DNA of 64,000 nucleotides from Diphasiastrum complanatum (GCA_029204225.1 CM055101.1:64012671-64076670), one strand, 5' to 3'; shown: positions 34,877-46,900, counted from the stretch's first letter. The notes: generated by a model not told the origin, from the letters alone. Translations and numbers: made by a program.

Positions 34877-35640
34877 TGTAGAACAACTGATCAGACAGAT
34901 TTTGATTCTCTAACAAAGCGCACAGTTTACTTGACAAAGGATGAGAAAGAAACGAACGCGAACTCAAAATATTTCTTTCATGACCAACTCAAAAGATTCG
35001 CAAAGGATTCGCAAAATTTATCTTGCAGTCAACTCGAAAGATTCGTGAAACAGTTTCTTGTAAAAGCTCGTGACTTTCTTGTTGAAGCTCGAAAGATTCG
35101 TGAACAGAATCTTGTCGCAAAATATTCTGTTTCTTGTTTCAAACCTCAAATGTTGCGATACTGTCACGAACAGTTCGTGAAATATTCTAAATTTCTTCTT
35201 CAAGCTCAAAGTTGTCATTTGTCGTGAACAATTCGCGAAAGACGAAAATGTCGCGAAGAGACAAGTGTCGCAAACAATTCGCGAAACACGAAGGTGAGAC
35301 GAAGAGATGGACTGTCGTAAATAATTCGCAAATAGAATTTATCCGACCCTGGAAACAGAGTGTCTATTTGAATATCATGAATATCAACCGTTGTAGAGAG
35401 TTAGATATCTACTATTACAGAAATAAAAGGCCAAAAGACCTGTAAATAAAAGGCCAAAAGACCTGTCCTATAGCAATATAAATACATGTGCACTACTCGT
35501 TGTAACTTACTCAATCAAAGACAGCAAGATAATTCAACAAGAGATGTATATTGATGATTCAGATTCAGAGTTATAAAAATTTGTCTTTGATCAATAGTTT
35601 CTTATTGTCTAAAATTGTCTAACTTTCACCGTGTTCTCTG
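34877..35640 (+). repeat. Probable 3' LTR of copia remnant C
   Basis: It starts TGTAGAACAACTG directly after the purine tract. A TATA-like TATAAATACA near 35477 and a run of TTCG-centred repeats lie inside. No second LTR is present to confirm the right boundary. Confidence 0.55.
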
Positions 35641-35746
35641 TGGAAGAATAATTACTATTTTTTCTATAGAATTCGAATCTCCAAAATTTGAGTCATCAAA
35701 ACACGAATCATTCGAGTTCATCCTAAGCACCAGTACACTATGTAAA

Positions 35747-35770
35747 TACACACACACACACACTCTCTCT
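35747..35770. repeat. CA/CT microsatellite
   Basis: A CA run passes directly into a short CT run. Confidence 0.85.
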
Positions 35771-36184
35771 ATGACAACTTTGTAGTCTTACTCTCTGAAG
35801 TTGAATGTCTGCGCAATAATCAACTAGAGCAGAAGCAAAATCGACGACGAACTCTTCGAGTTCGAGATCTTTGACTACATCCTCTTCGATCGCCTACAAA
35901 CTCAAAGTCTTCGAGTTGAGATCCACGTCATCCACACTACCCTGTCCAAACGTAGAGCATGTCACAGTCCACTTTAGCGATTTTCAATAACTGCACTATT
36001 TCACTCTAATGTCGAAGGAAGCATGGCTATCTCAAATGCCTAATTATTCGTTCCCTTCATGGTGTCTTTGACACTTACCAAGACATTCCTCCATTCGATC
36101 TAAGTCAATGCTGATATCGTAGTTTTGGTAAAAGTCTTGTAATTTTCTCTATGTTGGAGCTGTGTTTCTTTTTCTACACCTAAT

Positions 36185-38250
36185 CTATTCGAGAGCACCC
36201 CAACACAGACAAGCTTCAAAAGAAGCTTGATGAGAAAGTCGAACAAGGATACCTCGTCGGATATGACAACAACCATTCGTCATACTATAGAATCTAAATG
36301 CCAGAAATGAATCAAGTAAAGATAGTTAGAGACGTCAAGTTCAATTTGACTAGAACAATGGCCGATGATGATTCAACCAACTATGAGATCTTAGGAAAGT
36401 AATACTACGATCTGCCAACCATGACAGAGGGAGCCGAACCCGAACATTCAGACGAAGATGTTCGAACCCCACATCAGCATCAGTTGAGTAACGAATCAGA
36501 TGACGAAAGGACAACAAGCATGCTTGTAGCTAGAACATCTATAAACCGAAATGGTTCTAGACCTAGCTGAAGAGACAAAGACAAGGACATTGCAGTATCT
36601 AAAGAATCTCCTAGGAGATCAACAAGAGAACAAAGAGCGCCAACCATATTTGTACCAGACAGCTCGGCTTCGACATCCAAAGAGTTCTGTGGATACAGTA
36701 ACGAACTACAAACATTCGAGAAAGCCATTGACAATCCAGACAAGGACAAATGGATCCAAGCCATGAACGAAAAGATCGAATCCATGAAGAAGAATGAGGT
36801 ATGGACACTGCAAGCAGTACTAGATAAGTGAAAGATTGTGCAATACAAATGGGTATACAAGCTGAAGTACGGACCGAATGGAAATGTTTTGAGGTACAAG
36901 CCAGACTTGTAGCAAAGCGTTTCTCTCATAATTACGACATTGACTACATCGAGACCTTCTCTCTAGTCGTGAAGCATGCGTCCCTACATTTGCTATTTGC
37001 ATATGCAGCTGCTTACGACCTCAAGATTCACATAGTTGATGAGAAGACAACATTCTTACATGGCGAATTAGACGAAGAAGTCTACATGGACCAATCTCCA
37101 GGTGACAACTACGAATCACTTCCCACCTATGCCTGTCGAATGCACAGAAGTATCTATGGATTGAAGCAATCCGCGCGACATGGTACAAGAAAAAGAATCA
37201 TGCCCTACGATCCTTGGGTTTCCGACCACTAATCGTCGATTCCAATGTTTATGTAAGGATTATAGATGGAGAGATCATCATTGTTGTTGTGTATGTGGAT
37301 GACACACTGATACTTTGTAGTTTCGAAGAGCTAATTGTCAAAGTAGAGATAGACATCTCAAAACATTTCGAGATAATAGATCTAGGAGAAGCCATATGTT
37401 ATCTAGGGATGCAAATCGCTTGCGACTATGATGAAGGAAAGCTATACCTTTATCAGTCCAGGTACATCCATAAGATCCTAGATGATTTCGGGATGATAGA
37501 TTGCAATGGGGCAAACACCCCCATGATTGTAGGAACAATTATGACAAACAAAGATTGTCTGAAGACTGACGAAGAAAAGGAGATAATGCATCACACGTCT
37601 TACAGGAGGCTAATTGGATCACTGATGTATCTAGCATAGAAACATGAGTCCTGACATTGCTTATGTCATGTTTAGGATGAGCCAGTTCAGCACGAGGACA
37701 CATTGAGAGATTGCCAAACGAATCCTACACTACCTTCAGAAGACGAAGAATTTTGGGCTATGTTACTCTCACGATGCCGGATTCCATATGCACTCCTACA
37801 ACAATGCAAGGTGGGCATCACTCAAGGACGACTGTAAAAGTGTCTCAGGAGGGTGCACCATTGCAGCAAGCGTAGCAATTCTCTGGGTTTGCAAGAAGCA
37901 TACCATCATAGCTCGGTCATTCTGCGAAGCAGAATATGTTGCAGCCGAGAACGAAATCACATGGCTCAAACGGATTGGGTGAAACCACCAAAGAGTCGCC
38001 GATCTTGCAGATGGATAATACTTCTAACATATACTTGACAAAGGATCTCGTGTTTCATTCAAGAACGAAACACATCACAATCAAATATCATTTGATAAGG
38101 GACCTAGTCGATAGAAATGAATTAAAGACCAGCTTCATTGGAACGAAGTAGATGGTGGCAGACATCTTCACCAAGCCCTTAGACAAATGTTTGTTCAAGA
38201 GGCAGAGGAAGAGTCTGAGAGTCGTAGAGTACCACGCTTTGAGAGAAAGC
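36185..38250 (+). pseudogene. pol: Copia remnant D: integrase end, RT, RNase H
   Basis: Related to remnant C and in the same direction. Integrase end: HPNTDKLQKKLDEKVEQGYLVGYDN. RT: TFEKAIDNPDKDKWIQAMNEKI, NEVWTLQ, QYKWVYKLKYGPNG, YKARLVAKRFS, FSLVVKHASLHLLFAYA, DEKTTFLHGELDEEVYMDQ, SIYGLKQSARH and VVYVDDTLILC. RNase H: MHSYNNARWASLKDD, SVSGGC, CEAEYVAAE, QMDNTSNIYLTKD and HSRTKHITIKYHLIRDLV, with the tail ADIFTKPLDKCLFKRQRK. Stops and frameshifts occur throughout (for example 36402, 36830, 37230, 37638). Unlike C it keeps the first part of RNase H. A degraded purine tract lies near 38240, and its LTR was not resolved. Confidence 0.85.
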
Positions 38251-38933
38251 TGAAGAAACAAAATGTTTTGAGCTACAAAGCTTTGCTAGCTTGCGAGTTC
38301 ATGTTTGCAGAAATACAAAGGAATTGCCCACAAGCAAAGATCGTTCCAGTCCATAATCACCACATAACCGTTTCAGTCGAACAAGACATGAAGACGAATA
38401 CCTCAAAGGTCAAACATTCGAAGACTGAAGGAGCTCAAAGGAGAAGCTGAAGGTCGAACAAGACACGAAGGTGAAGAAGACTCGAAGACCGAAAGGTGGC
38501 GAATTTTCATGTTCATAGTACAAGGAGATCAAAGAAAGTACTAGGAGGAATACCCCCTGCATGGAGGATGTTGACAACAATCTGAATAGCGTTGGAATGT
38601 GCCTAACCAGGGAATCACAAGTAGAGTGCGCCAATGGATAGTAGAACCCAAGAGAACCATGTATAAGCATGAATGAGGTAAGAGAGGTAGAAGATCAACC
38701 ATCTCTCACGTGTGTACAACTATATACAGCAAATCTATGAATCTTGGAAATATTTTTACAAGTGAGAGAGAAGCACTTCGAATTTTCAGATTTGAAGTTT
38801 AGTTTTCTTTGTAAATTTTTTTCACATTTTTCATTTTGAAGTTTTATTGAAGAAAACAAACCTAACCCTACCTACCTACAGCCCTAACCTAGCTGACCTA
38901 ACATGGTCTAAACCTAACCCTATACTCTCTCAC
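38251..38933. other. Copia D 3' flank, no further gene
   Basis: Probably the decayed LTR of remnant D (charged, AAGAC/GAAGG-rich frames without conserved motifs), then AT-rich DNA. A CCTAACC-type run at 38868-38925 is irregular and too short to call telomeric. Confidence 0.4.
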
Positions 38934-39541
38934 CTCATCCACCTTAGGCCAGAATACCGTCATACGGGCAGAGAACATATTCAATCTGCGGTCGCTAGGA
39001 GATAGTTGCACATGATTTTGGAAGAAAGAGCCATTGCTGTTGAAAACAAGATCAAAAGTGAATCCGTCAGAGATTTGCACCTGATTTTTTATGTACATAA
39101 TCTTTGTCAAAGAGGATCAAGCTGTAAAATATAGTCCATGTCACTCCTGATTCAGAGTAACGGTCAGAAATAAGGATCATCGTTCGATTTGCTCTTCCTG
39201 TACGACGGATCATTATCATCCAGAACAAGCTCAGACAGATTATCGGATTCGGATTTTCCGCAAATTTGATTGAGCAGTTCTCTTCCGTTTGAGCCTTTAA
39301 CAAAAGCCTTCAATATAAGGTTCGTTATGCCTCCGGATGTTGGTGAGATTCCAACATTGTTGTCATCAAGGTGAGACCAGAACTTTATGAAATATTTAGA
39401 AAGCTTTCTGATGTGTGAATACATAACTTCCGTAGGCGAGTTTAGCTCTACAGCCTCGTCGTAGAAGAGAACATTCTCGTTGCTAGGAATCAGATCGTTG
39501 GCAGCAGTCGCCATCGTCGCACTTCTGCTTGATAAGCCCAA
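38934..39541 (-). pseudogene. Ethanolamine-kinase-like gene, 5' remnant
   Basis: Read on the minus strand from an ATG at 39541, or more likely 39514 (MATAAND). The segment PTEVMYSHIRKLSKYFIKFWSHLDD...TSGGITNLILKAFVKGSNG matches the start of plant ethanolamine kinases, including the SGGITN motif. That enzyme phosphorylates ethanolamine in the cytosol in the first step of the CDP-ethanolamine pathway. The frame is broken near 39170. Further down, in another frame, GFTFDLVFNSNGSFFQNH...LSPSDRR follows the spacing of the family's next block, and GAG|GTGAGAG at 38934 looks like a splice donor. No catalytic-loop exon is seen before copia D begins. It is a truncated gene remnant. Confidence 0.6.
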
Positions 39542-39699
39542 TGCAATTTTGTTTGCTTCTAATTCAATTTTGCTTCAACAACGATCAGTTCACTTTCTGT
39601 TTCTGTTTTGCAAGCGCAAATTTATATTTCCTGATCTTTTGATTTCTGCTTTGAATGCAGAAATTTACATTTGCCCATTCCTGACTTCGCAACAACAAT

Positions 39700-39960
39700 C
39701 AATTCTTTGGCTTTCTCCTTCACGTTTCCATTTCCCTGCTTCGGTTACCTTCGCTCTCTCTCTACCGCGACGTCGGCTACCTCCTCTCTCTCTCTCTACC
39801 TGCTTCGGTTACCTTCGCTCTCTCTCTCTCTATCACGATGTCGGCTACCTCCTCTCTTTCTAAGCATCGGCTACCCTCTCTCTCTCTAAATGCGACGGTT
39901 GAGATTTTCTCTCTCTAAATTGCGTCGGTTGAGATTTTCTCTGTATTTTCTCTCTCTAGC
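39700..39960 (-). promoter_or_regulatory. CT/GA-rich probable leader of ethanolamine kinase remnant
   Basis: Repeated CTCTCTCT blocks alternating with TCGGCTACC and TCGGTT motifs lie about 160-420 bp upstream of the start codon. It reads GA-rich on the gene strand, like the leaders of the other two host genes here. The function is inferred. Confidence 0.45.
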
Positions 39961-40574
39961 TTGATCCATTTCTATTTGCATACAATTTTTCTAAAATTTA
40001 GGGTTGTCACAATTTTCTTTTTACGAGCACTCAAATGCACCACAAAAGCATCCTGGATAAAAAAATTTGCCGACAATTTTAGGATTTACGATTTCAAATA
40101 TTTTTCGTCGAGCAATCCATTTTACTAATTTTTTCTTTTAACTTCCGTAACTTTCTTGTTTGAGCTCGGATTTTGGTCGAGTAAAAACGAAAAGTCATTA
40201 GAATGACAAGACAAGACGAACACTGAAAAGTTATTGAAATTTTGTAATTATTGTTTTTTTTCATTTATTTTTTAAGACCCCTTTTCTTGCGTCAGATTTT
40301 ACGTGTTTTTATTAGTTATTTTCGAAGCTCCATAATTTCTCCGTTGAGCTCGGAATTCGATGCTGTAAGATGCAAAATTGTTCGTGGTGACAAATGGGAC
40401 ACAACTGCTACTTCATTTTAATTTGTTACATTTTCCATTCACAACGATTTTATTCTTCGAGGACTCAAAATCTTTAAATGGGTGGAGAAGAGCAATTTTA
40501 CCAGCTTGTAAAATACCATTCTGAATAAATTTCAGATGGTGAATTCATAGTCCACAAGTCTTCACTAGTCATTA

Positions 40575-42033
40575 ATGATGGATTACCGTTATAGTCAAAA
40601 CATTCATCTTCCATCAATACAATCTGAAATCGTATGTTACAACCTTGCATTTGACGGACAACCAAGTTCAATCAGCATTGATGATTGGTTGACTAAATTG
40701 GAAGCTTATTTTTGTCATCGCCATTATTCTGAAGAGCATAAAATTTATTTTGCTTCACTGTGCTTTCAAGGACAAGTTCAACCATGGTGGGATACTCAAG
40801 CACATTTAAGCACAAAGCTTTGGAGTCAATTCGAAATTGCTTTCATTGATAGTATTACCAGGTTTTATGAGAAATCATTCGAATCTCTCAAATAAACTTG
40901 TTTAGAAGACAAAATTTGAGTATAGAAAATGTTTGAACTACTATGTGGGTTTCCTTCAAACGCCTATAAAGAATGTGCTTTAACCAACTCTTTCCAAATC
41001 CATTTATGCTGCTAGTTTTATGGAGTTGCACAATATGATGGATCGTGCACTTGCTCTGGAGCACTTATCTACAAACCATATCAATGGGTGGAAAGTCATC
41101 GTTCAACGGAAACCCTATTATTACAACCAACGACTGTCTGAATACGTTAGTCCTACGTTTGATGGAAGCATCCACTCCATTAATGTAGAAAATTGGCTAG
41201 AGGATTTGGATTATAACTTCTACTATAGTGGAGGTATTGGTGACAATGATATAGTTTTCTTTGCTTCGTCGGGTTTCCAAGGACGTGTTCAGTCATGGTG
41301 GAACATCGTTCACAACTTTCTTCCTAAGAACTGGTTAACTTTCAAAAGAGTTTGTAGACAGATCTTCAATCGATTTGACTGCATCCAATGGTGTTCTTTG
41401 GACCAGACAACTATAGTTGCTGAGTACAATAGAAAATTCCAACAAATGGTCCCAGTATTCGATTATGGAGAAGTATATCTTGTACAATGTTATATATATG
41501 GCTTACAACCTCAATATCGGAGCATTGTAGAAAACTATCTACAAAGTACTTCTCTCCAGCTTGGGTTCCAATTAAGGGAGACTATGGAATATGTTTTAAA
41601 GTATGAGCAACAAGAACAAAGGCTTAAGTTGGAAGCTAAAAGGAAAGAAGAACAATCTAGATGGTTTGAGGAAATGAAGATGCGAATTCAGAAAGTGAGT
41701 GTATACACTAAAACATTAGTGGATCGACAACCGCATGTGAATGAAAGAGAAGAAACTTCTGAAGATGAAGATGATCCCATCAATGAGTCTGATGAGCAAA
41801 GTGATAACGACGAAGCGGATGAGCAAAGCGAGGACAATGAGTCAGATGAGCAAAGCGACAATGAAAGTCAAGTCTCAGATCCAGATACAGTTGCAGGCAA
41901 CAAAAGTCCAATTCAAGATTTTGATCGAGTTACAACAACAGATGGTGAAAATCAGGATTCAGACGAAAGTCAAGATTCAAATCAAGATGTGAAGATAATT
42001 GAACCACTTCGACCATCGAAGTCCGGAACTTGA
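40575..42033 (+). pseudogene. gag: Tandem double-Gag polyprotein
   Basis: Two retrotransposon Gag domains follow each other. Domain 1 (40575-40895) reads FDGQPSSISIDDWLTKLEAYF, KIYFASLCFQGQVQPWWD. After a frameshift its C-terminal part continues near 40939 (YYVGFLQTPIKNVL, LHNMMDRALALEHL). Domain 2 (41150-41630) reads FDGSIHSINVENWLEDLDYNF, FFASSGFQGRVQSWWN, EYNRKFQQMVPVF and YIYGLQPQYRSIV. A coiled-coil-like KYEQQEQRLKLEAKRKEEQ follows, then an acidic tail with repeated SDEQSDN. The two domains are similar to each other, so they arose by duplication. There is no zinc knuckle. The 41020-42033 part is a clean 337-codon frame. A frameshift and a TAA separate it from domain 1. Confidence 0.75.
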
Positions 42034-42496
42034 CCTACATCAATGCCTTAATCTGGTCAATGAACAAGCAACTGTGGATCGTCAGATTGGGAATATTGCT
42101 ACGCTCGAAGAAAGTCGATCAAGGCATTCACCAAACTTTCAAATTCAGGACTATATGACGTCGATATTCCATGATTTGGAATTGAGTGGTTATTATAAGG
42201 ATACGATCTACGAACTATGTCAAATTGATATGGGAGCTTTTGAGAATAATTTTATTTTTGACAATGATCTAAGGGAGTATGAGGTATTCAACATGGATAC
42301 TGGTAGAAATGAAGAGATTTCATTAATCCAGGAAAATTCTACTTGTATCAATACTTTGGATTATTGTTCAACGTCTCATGTACCCATTAGTCAAGAGCTT
42401 CAGTGGCTTTCATTGGAGAACCTTACTCCTATGGATTCTCTAGAATTCAAAAGCCAATATGTAATTCACATGCATGTTTGGAATGTATCGATGTGA
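41999..42496 (+). CDS. Unrecognised ORF downstream of double Gag
   Basis: A 165-codon frame overlaps the gag end by 35 bases in a different frame, so either it was once fused to gag and a frameshift separates them, or it is a separate product. It is acidic (IYELCQIDMGAFENNFIFDNDLREYEV) and contains no motif of protease, RT or integrase. In position it resembles the extra ORFs of some non-autonomous plant elements. Confidence 0.4.
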   Translation: MNHFDHRSPELDLHQCLNLVNEQATVDRQIGNIATLEESRSRHSPNFQIQDYMTSIFHDLELSGYYKDTIYELCQIDMGAFENNFIFDNDLREYEVFNMDTGRNEEISLIQENSTCINTLDYCSTSHVPISQELQWLSLENLTPMDSLEFKSQYVIHMHVWNVSM

Positions 42497-42603
42497 ATAA
42501 TGATTGAAAAAATTATCTCAGTCAACCAACACTCTATAGGAAGCTGATTTTAAAATATGCCATCAATCTATATCAGTTTTTTTGGAGAGGTTTACATTGC
42601 TCA

Positions 42604-42885
42604 ATGGACTCTAATGTGATCAATCCTCAATTGAGTAATGTCAACAATGATTGTTCATCAATGGTTATTTGGAACAATCGAAACGTCAAATCCCTACTTC
42701 AATTTTGGAATGTATTTTCATTATTTGGGATTGATGCTTCAATGATTTATATGGGCAGGTGCAAATTTTATATTTCAAGACAAGAGTCCATTTTTGAGGT
42801 CAATCAAGTCAAATATTCACAACCACCTATGAATGAGATATTGACCAAATTTGAAAAAATATATTTCGGTCAACAATATGCCTAG
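42604..42885 (+). CDS. Second unrecognised ORF of the gag-only element
   Basis: A 93-codon frame (NNRNVKSLLQFWNVFSLFGIDASMIYMG) with no recognised domain. It may be the decayed continuation of the preceding ORF. Further weak frames extend to the purine tract at about 43405. Confidence 0.3.
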   Translation: MDSNVINPQLSNVNNDCSSMVIWNNRNVKSLLQFWNVFSLFGIDASMIYMGRCKFYISRQESIFEVNQVKYSQPPMNEILTKFEKIYFGQQYA

Positions 42886-43415
42886 AATTACATTTCACCA
42901 TACAACCGAATTTCAATATTCATGCCAATTACTTCATATAGAGCATTTACATTTGAACAACAATTCATGACTACCATTGCTCATGGAAGAATTATAATGT
43001 TCTTCATCAAGTTGGTTAAACAACATGGATTGCCAGCTACGGTAGAAGAGCCAGATGCAAGACCAAACCAAGAATCCAAGAGAATTGGATAAGCATCTAA
43101 ATTGGGATGATGTCGAGGAAACAGACAAAAGAGGATATTGTGGTGACACACTCTGTCCATTCCATACAGATTGGTTACCAATAAGCAATATGGTGTTTCG
43201 TCAAACTCTTCTTCGACCATCAGTTTTTCCTCCATGAGAACAAGGACTACAGTCTGAAGCCAACAAAATAATTTCAATTCGACAACTTTGGATCTGTAAT
43301 GAGGTAATACGTTTTTGGATGACACATCCTCAATCATGACTACTTAACTAAGGTGATCAAGTTGATCAGACAAGAGTCTTCATTTTTGAGGACAAAAATG
43401 TTTAAGTAGGGGGAG

Positions 43416-43952
43416 TGTCATGTACTTTTAGTACATCACTGCTTGTCAACGCATTAGAATATCCATTGTAAGCTTTGTAGGCCCAAAAGGAGCTATTAGC
43501 CTTAAGAACAAGGCGGGTCTCTCTTTAGGCCCTCCAAAGTAATTAATAAGGATAATAGGCCAACAAGGGCCCAAACTAGTTTAAATAATACTTAACAAGG
43601 GCTAACTATCCCTCAAGATAGTTAAGTTAAGTTAAGTAAGAGCATTGTCCATAACTAGGCAAGAGACATCATTTTGTGAATCTTTTGGCTCATTTGCAAG
43701 TGAGAGCTTCTAGCTTCCTTGTGAATGTGAGCCATAGGGATATCCATTGCTAGGTCTCATGTGCCCTATCCACATGAATCAATGCTCCATTTCCATTGAT
43801 TGTACTCTTTCTTTCATTGCTAATGTGATTCCATTGTGATCTCCATGTTTCTAGATTTCTAGTGATATGATATTTTGAATGCTATGTACTTTTCTTGCTA
43901 TTAGCTTTACTTCTTTTGTAGTTGCTATTTGCTTGAGATTTGGCACATGACA
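43416..43952 (+). repeat. 3' LTR of the gag-only element
   Basis: 537 bp, TGTCATGT...ACATGACA, directly after the purine tract. It includes an AT-rich TTTAAATAAT promoter-like site near 43585. The inverted ends extend to 13 bp because the internal GGGAG and the outer CTCCC also pair. Confidence 0.72.
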
Positions 43953-43957
43953 CTCCC

Positions 43958-46900
43958 ATGCATGTCCACTGCATGTAGGTACCCCTAACCCATAATAGCC
44001 AAGACCCATGCATAAGCATAGTGCATGTACACCTTATCCCATACTAAGATGCAACACACATGTCTATACCACATGCGGGTGTGACCCCACGATCCTCCTC
44101 GATTATTATCTAGAATTCAACTAATGAAGTTTCCACTATTCTTGAGGATATTCATCAAATGATCTTTGTTCCTTCTAGAGAGATGTATTTGGGTACTCGC
44201 AAATCTCGTCAAAGACAAAAAGAGCTTGCTAACTTTTGGAGGGGCAATGTGCAAGAAATCAAGCTAGGTACAATGGCTGCCACACTTGCAAATAATGATC
44301 CTCTTGCCATCCTTTTTGGTTATGTAAGGTTGTCGACTTCTCAAACTTTGAGAATGGTGAGATTGTATCTATTAATGTACATTGGTATTGAACAAAACAT
44401 CATGGTGCATATACAAGAAAGTATGTTTATGAAATAATTGCAAACTCAAATGGTAAAATAAAACATTGCGCAAGCAAAAATCGACCCCAAATAACTCACC
44501 TTGTCCTTGATGAAGTTGACATTATTGTTTATGATTTCAATTATCAAATTCAGGTCACCTACAAAAAACAACAAAGGAAATCATTCGTCAAAGACTGCCA
44601 AGAAAAGAATGTGTTGTTGAAGTTGGACCTTCGTCAAGAAGTACAAGAGGTTGACCTCGGATTGCACATGGATGAAGATAATGTTTTGATTGATAGTAAT
44701 GAGGAGGATGGATCTTCCACTTCTTCACCTTTTGATGATGAAATTGATGATGTTGAATCTGGAGGTGCGGACAAGGACGATGATATGAGTTTTAATACCA
44801 GATCAAAAAAAAAAATGTATTACATTTTGTACAAATCTGAATAAATTGTACTACTTTGGCCCTTTCTCATTTTTGCGTACTATAACTTTTAGCAAAATTT
44901 TTGAGTACTATATTTTTTCACATGTTTAAAATTTTATTACAAATTTACTATAATTTTTGGTGGGTATTTTATGTACTTTTTGCAATGGGTATGATATTGT
45001 AGGGCATTCTTTTTCAAAATGTGCTAAAAAATGCCATTTTTAATATGATTCTAGGAATATTCCTTATAGTTCTCGCTCCATGAAATACTACCCATTCGAT
45101 ATGCGACGATGTTTTATATGAAACTTAATCCAATTGTCTTGTATTCAATAAATTCCTAAGAAGTACGGATTCACATAAAGGAGAAATAGATTTAAGGGCC
45201 TCTAGATTTTGTAAATAATGAGATACCATTTGGAATCCGAATTTATATCTCATAATTTTCCAAAATATTGTAAACAAATAAGGATTCATTTGTTAGTATT
45301 ACCATTATAGTAATTACTAACCATTGGTCTACAGATCACTCTTGCACAAGAAGAGCAACAAGTCTCAACTTAGTTTCAACCCATTTTGTATAAGACTAGA
45401 TCCATTTAGTATAGATCATGGTAACAATTGATAGTATGAGAATAGACTACATAGAATTAGCATAGGGTAACTAAATCACTTTTAGACTAGCTGGATAGAT
45501 CCAAAACAAGTAGGTTACATCTACTAAGTCTACTTAGGATTAAAAATTGATTACACAAAATTAGTGCAGTAGGATAATCTAGATCCTTGTAAGAAGCAAA
45601 TTCTTGGGTAGAATACAATAGGAGTCATGCTAGATCAAAGTTAGTGATGTATAGGTTAGAGCAACTCGAATAAAGTAGATCATGTAAGCCTAGATTAAGT
45701 AAATTGTGTAGGAATTATTGATCACCTAAGCTTAGATAAAATGGAACTAGATTAGATCACAACAATCTAGATGAAAATTTTCTAGGTAGGTATACTTGAA
45801 GACTAGATAAGATTAACAAAGCTAGATGGAATTGGAAAAATGGAGTTATGAGCAATCAATTAGTTTCGCTAGGAGAAAATTAGAATATAGGTAGGAATAG
45901 AACAAAGTAGATATGCTAGAAAGAAAAATAATTGTAGCTTTAAGGTAGATAGATTAGATAGAAGTGTATTAAAATGATGAGATAAAATAGAAATAGGTCA
46001 AGCTAGAAGTTTCAAACTAAATTAGTCTAAAATGACCCTTCTAGAATACCGATAGTTTGACTCAATAGTTTGACTTAGGGCCATTTAGGTTGAACCTAGT
46101 CTAGCAAAAGTAAGTTAGTCAAGACTTGATGAGTAGATTATATTGACTGTAGAGTTAGCTTGGGGTAAGTCACTTGTAAATATTTCTTAGTGAGGTGAAA
46201 ACTGCTACCACACACACGCCCACCATGACTCTACCAGCCGAATGCTCTAACTTGGACAAAAATGGACCTAAGTAAATAAAAGAGGCCAATGCTATTATAT
46301 ATAGACATCTTGATGTCTAGGTCTATCTTAGAAAATTTTATCATGAGACAAAGATAGGCCCATCTACTGTCAAAAACTAGCATTTTTTTGTGAACATTGG
46401 AAGATTATGATCAAATTAACCAACTAATATAACAACAAAATTAGAAATGGAAAGTGCACACAATAAACGATATGCAAAATTCACTCATAACATCTTTGTC
46501 CAAAAATTGGAGTACTATAAATAGGCAAACATAAGCATCTACTTCTAAAGTTTGTATTGCCAGTTTTACTTGCCCTCCTACTCACCAATATGTTTCTATT
46601 GCCTTTTATTTAACAATTTACTCAAAGTCAGCACACATCATTCCTACCATCATTCTCTCTAATATATCTACTTGCTCATTCTACTCGCACTTTGAGTTTT
46701 CATGCTTATTTTATATTAGTTTTACTCGTCCCTTCACTAGTACACTTATGGCATCTAGTACTCTAAAATATTTACTCATCATTCTACTCACCAAATGTCT
46801 TTTCAACTATTTGCTCCCGATCAAACTTCGATTTTATTCGTGACCATCACCATTCTTCTTTTTGTAAGTTTCTTTGCCACATATCTACTCAATTGTTTCT

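Larger units (their letters stand above)
33185..35640 (+). mobile_element. Ty1/copia remnant C: pol 3' part and LTR start
   Basis: It holds the integrase C-terminal end, reverse transcriptase, part of RNase H, a purine tract (34867-34876, TGAGAGGGAG) and what should be the 3' LTR starting TGTAGAACAACTG at 34877. The right LTR end was not fixed; the figure given is approximate. The LTR region carries many TTCGTGAA/TTCGCGAA-type repeats (34995-35330). The 5' half of the element is missing. Confidence 0.78.
40080..43952 (+). mobile_element. Non-autonomous gag-only LTR element
   Basis: It contains two Gag domains, further unrecognised ORFs, a purine tract (AGTAGGGGGAG) and a 537-bp 3' LTR. No protease, RT, RNase H or integrase is present. 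The 5' region (about 40130-40370) carries two diverged copies of a TTGAGCTCGGA-containing segment, the kind of leader seen near plant gypsy LTRs. No 5' LTR or PBS was found, so the left boundary is approximate. It probably depends on a gypsy element for enzymes. Confidence 0.7.

Noticed and set aside
38868-38925. CCTAACC-like run considered as interstitial telomere repeat
   Set aside because: It is short, irregular (CCTACC, CCTAACC, CTGACC) and not CCCTAAA in register.
42934-43337. Antisense frames at the 3' end of the gag-only element
   Set aside because: They lie opposite the element's own decayed coding region and have no recognisable similarity.
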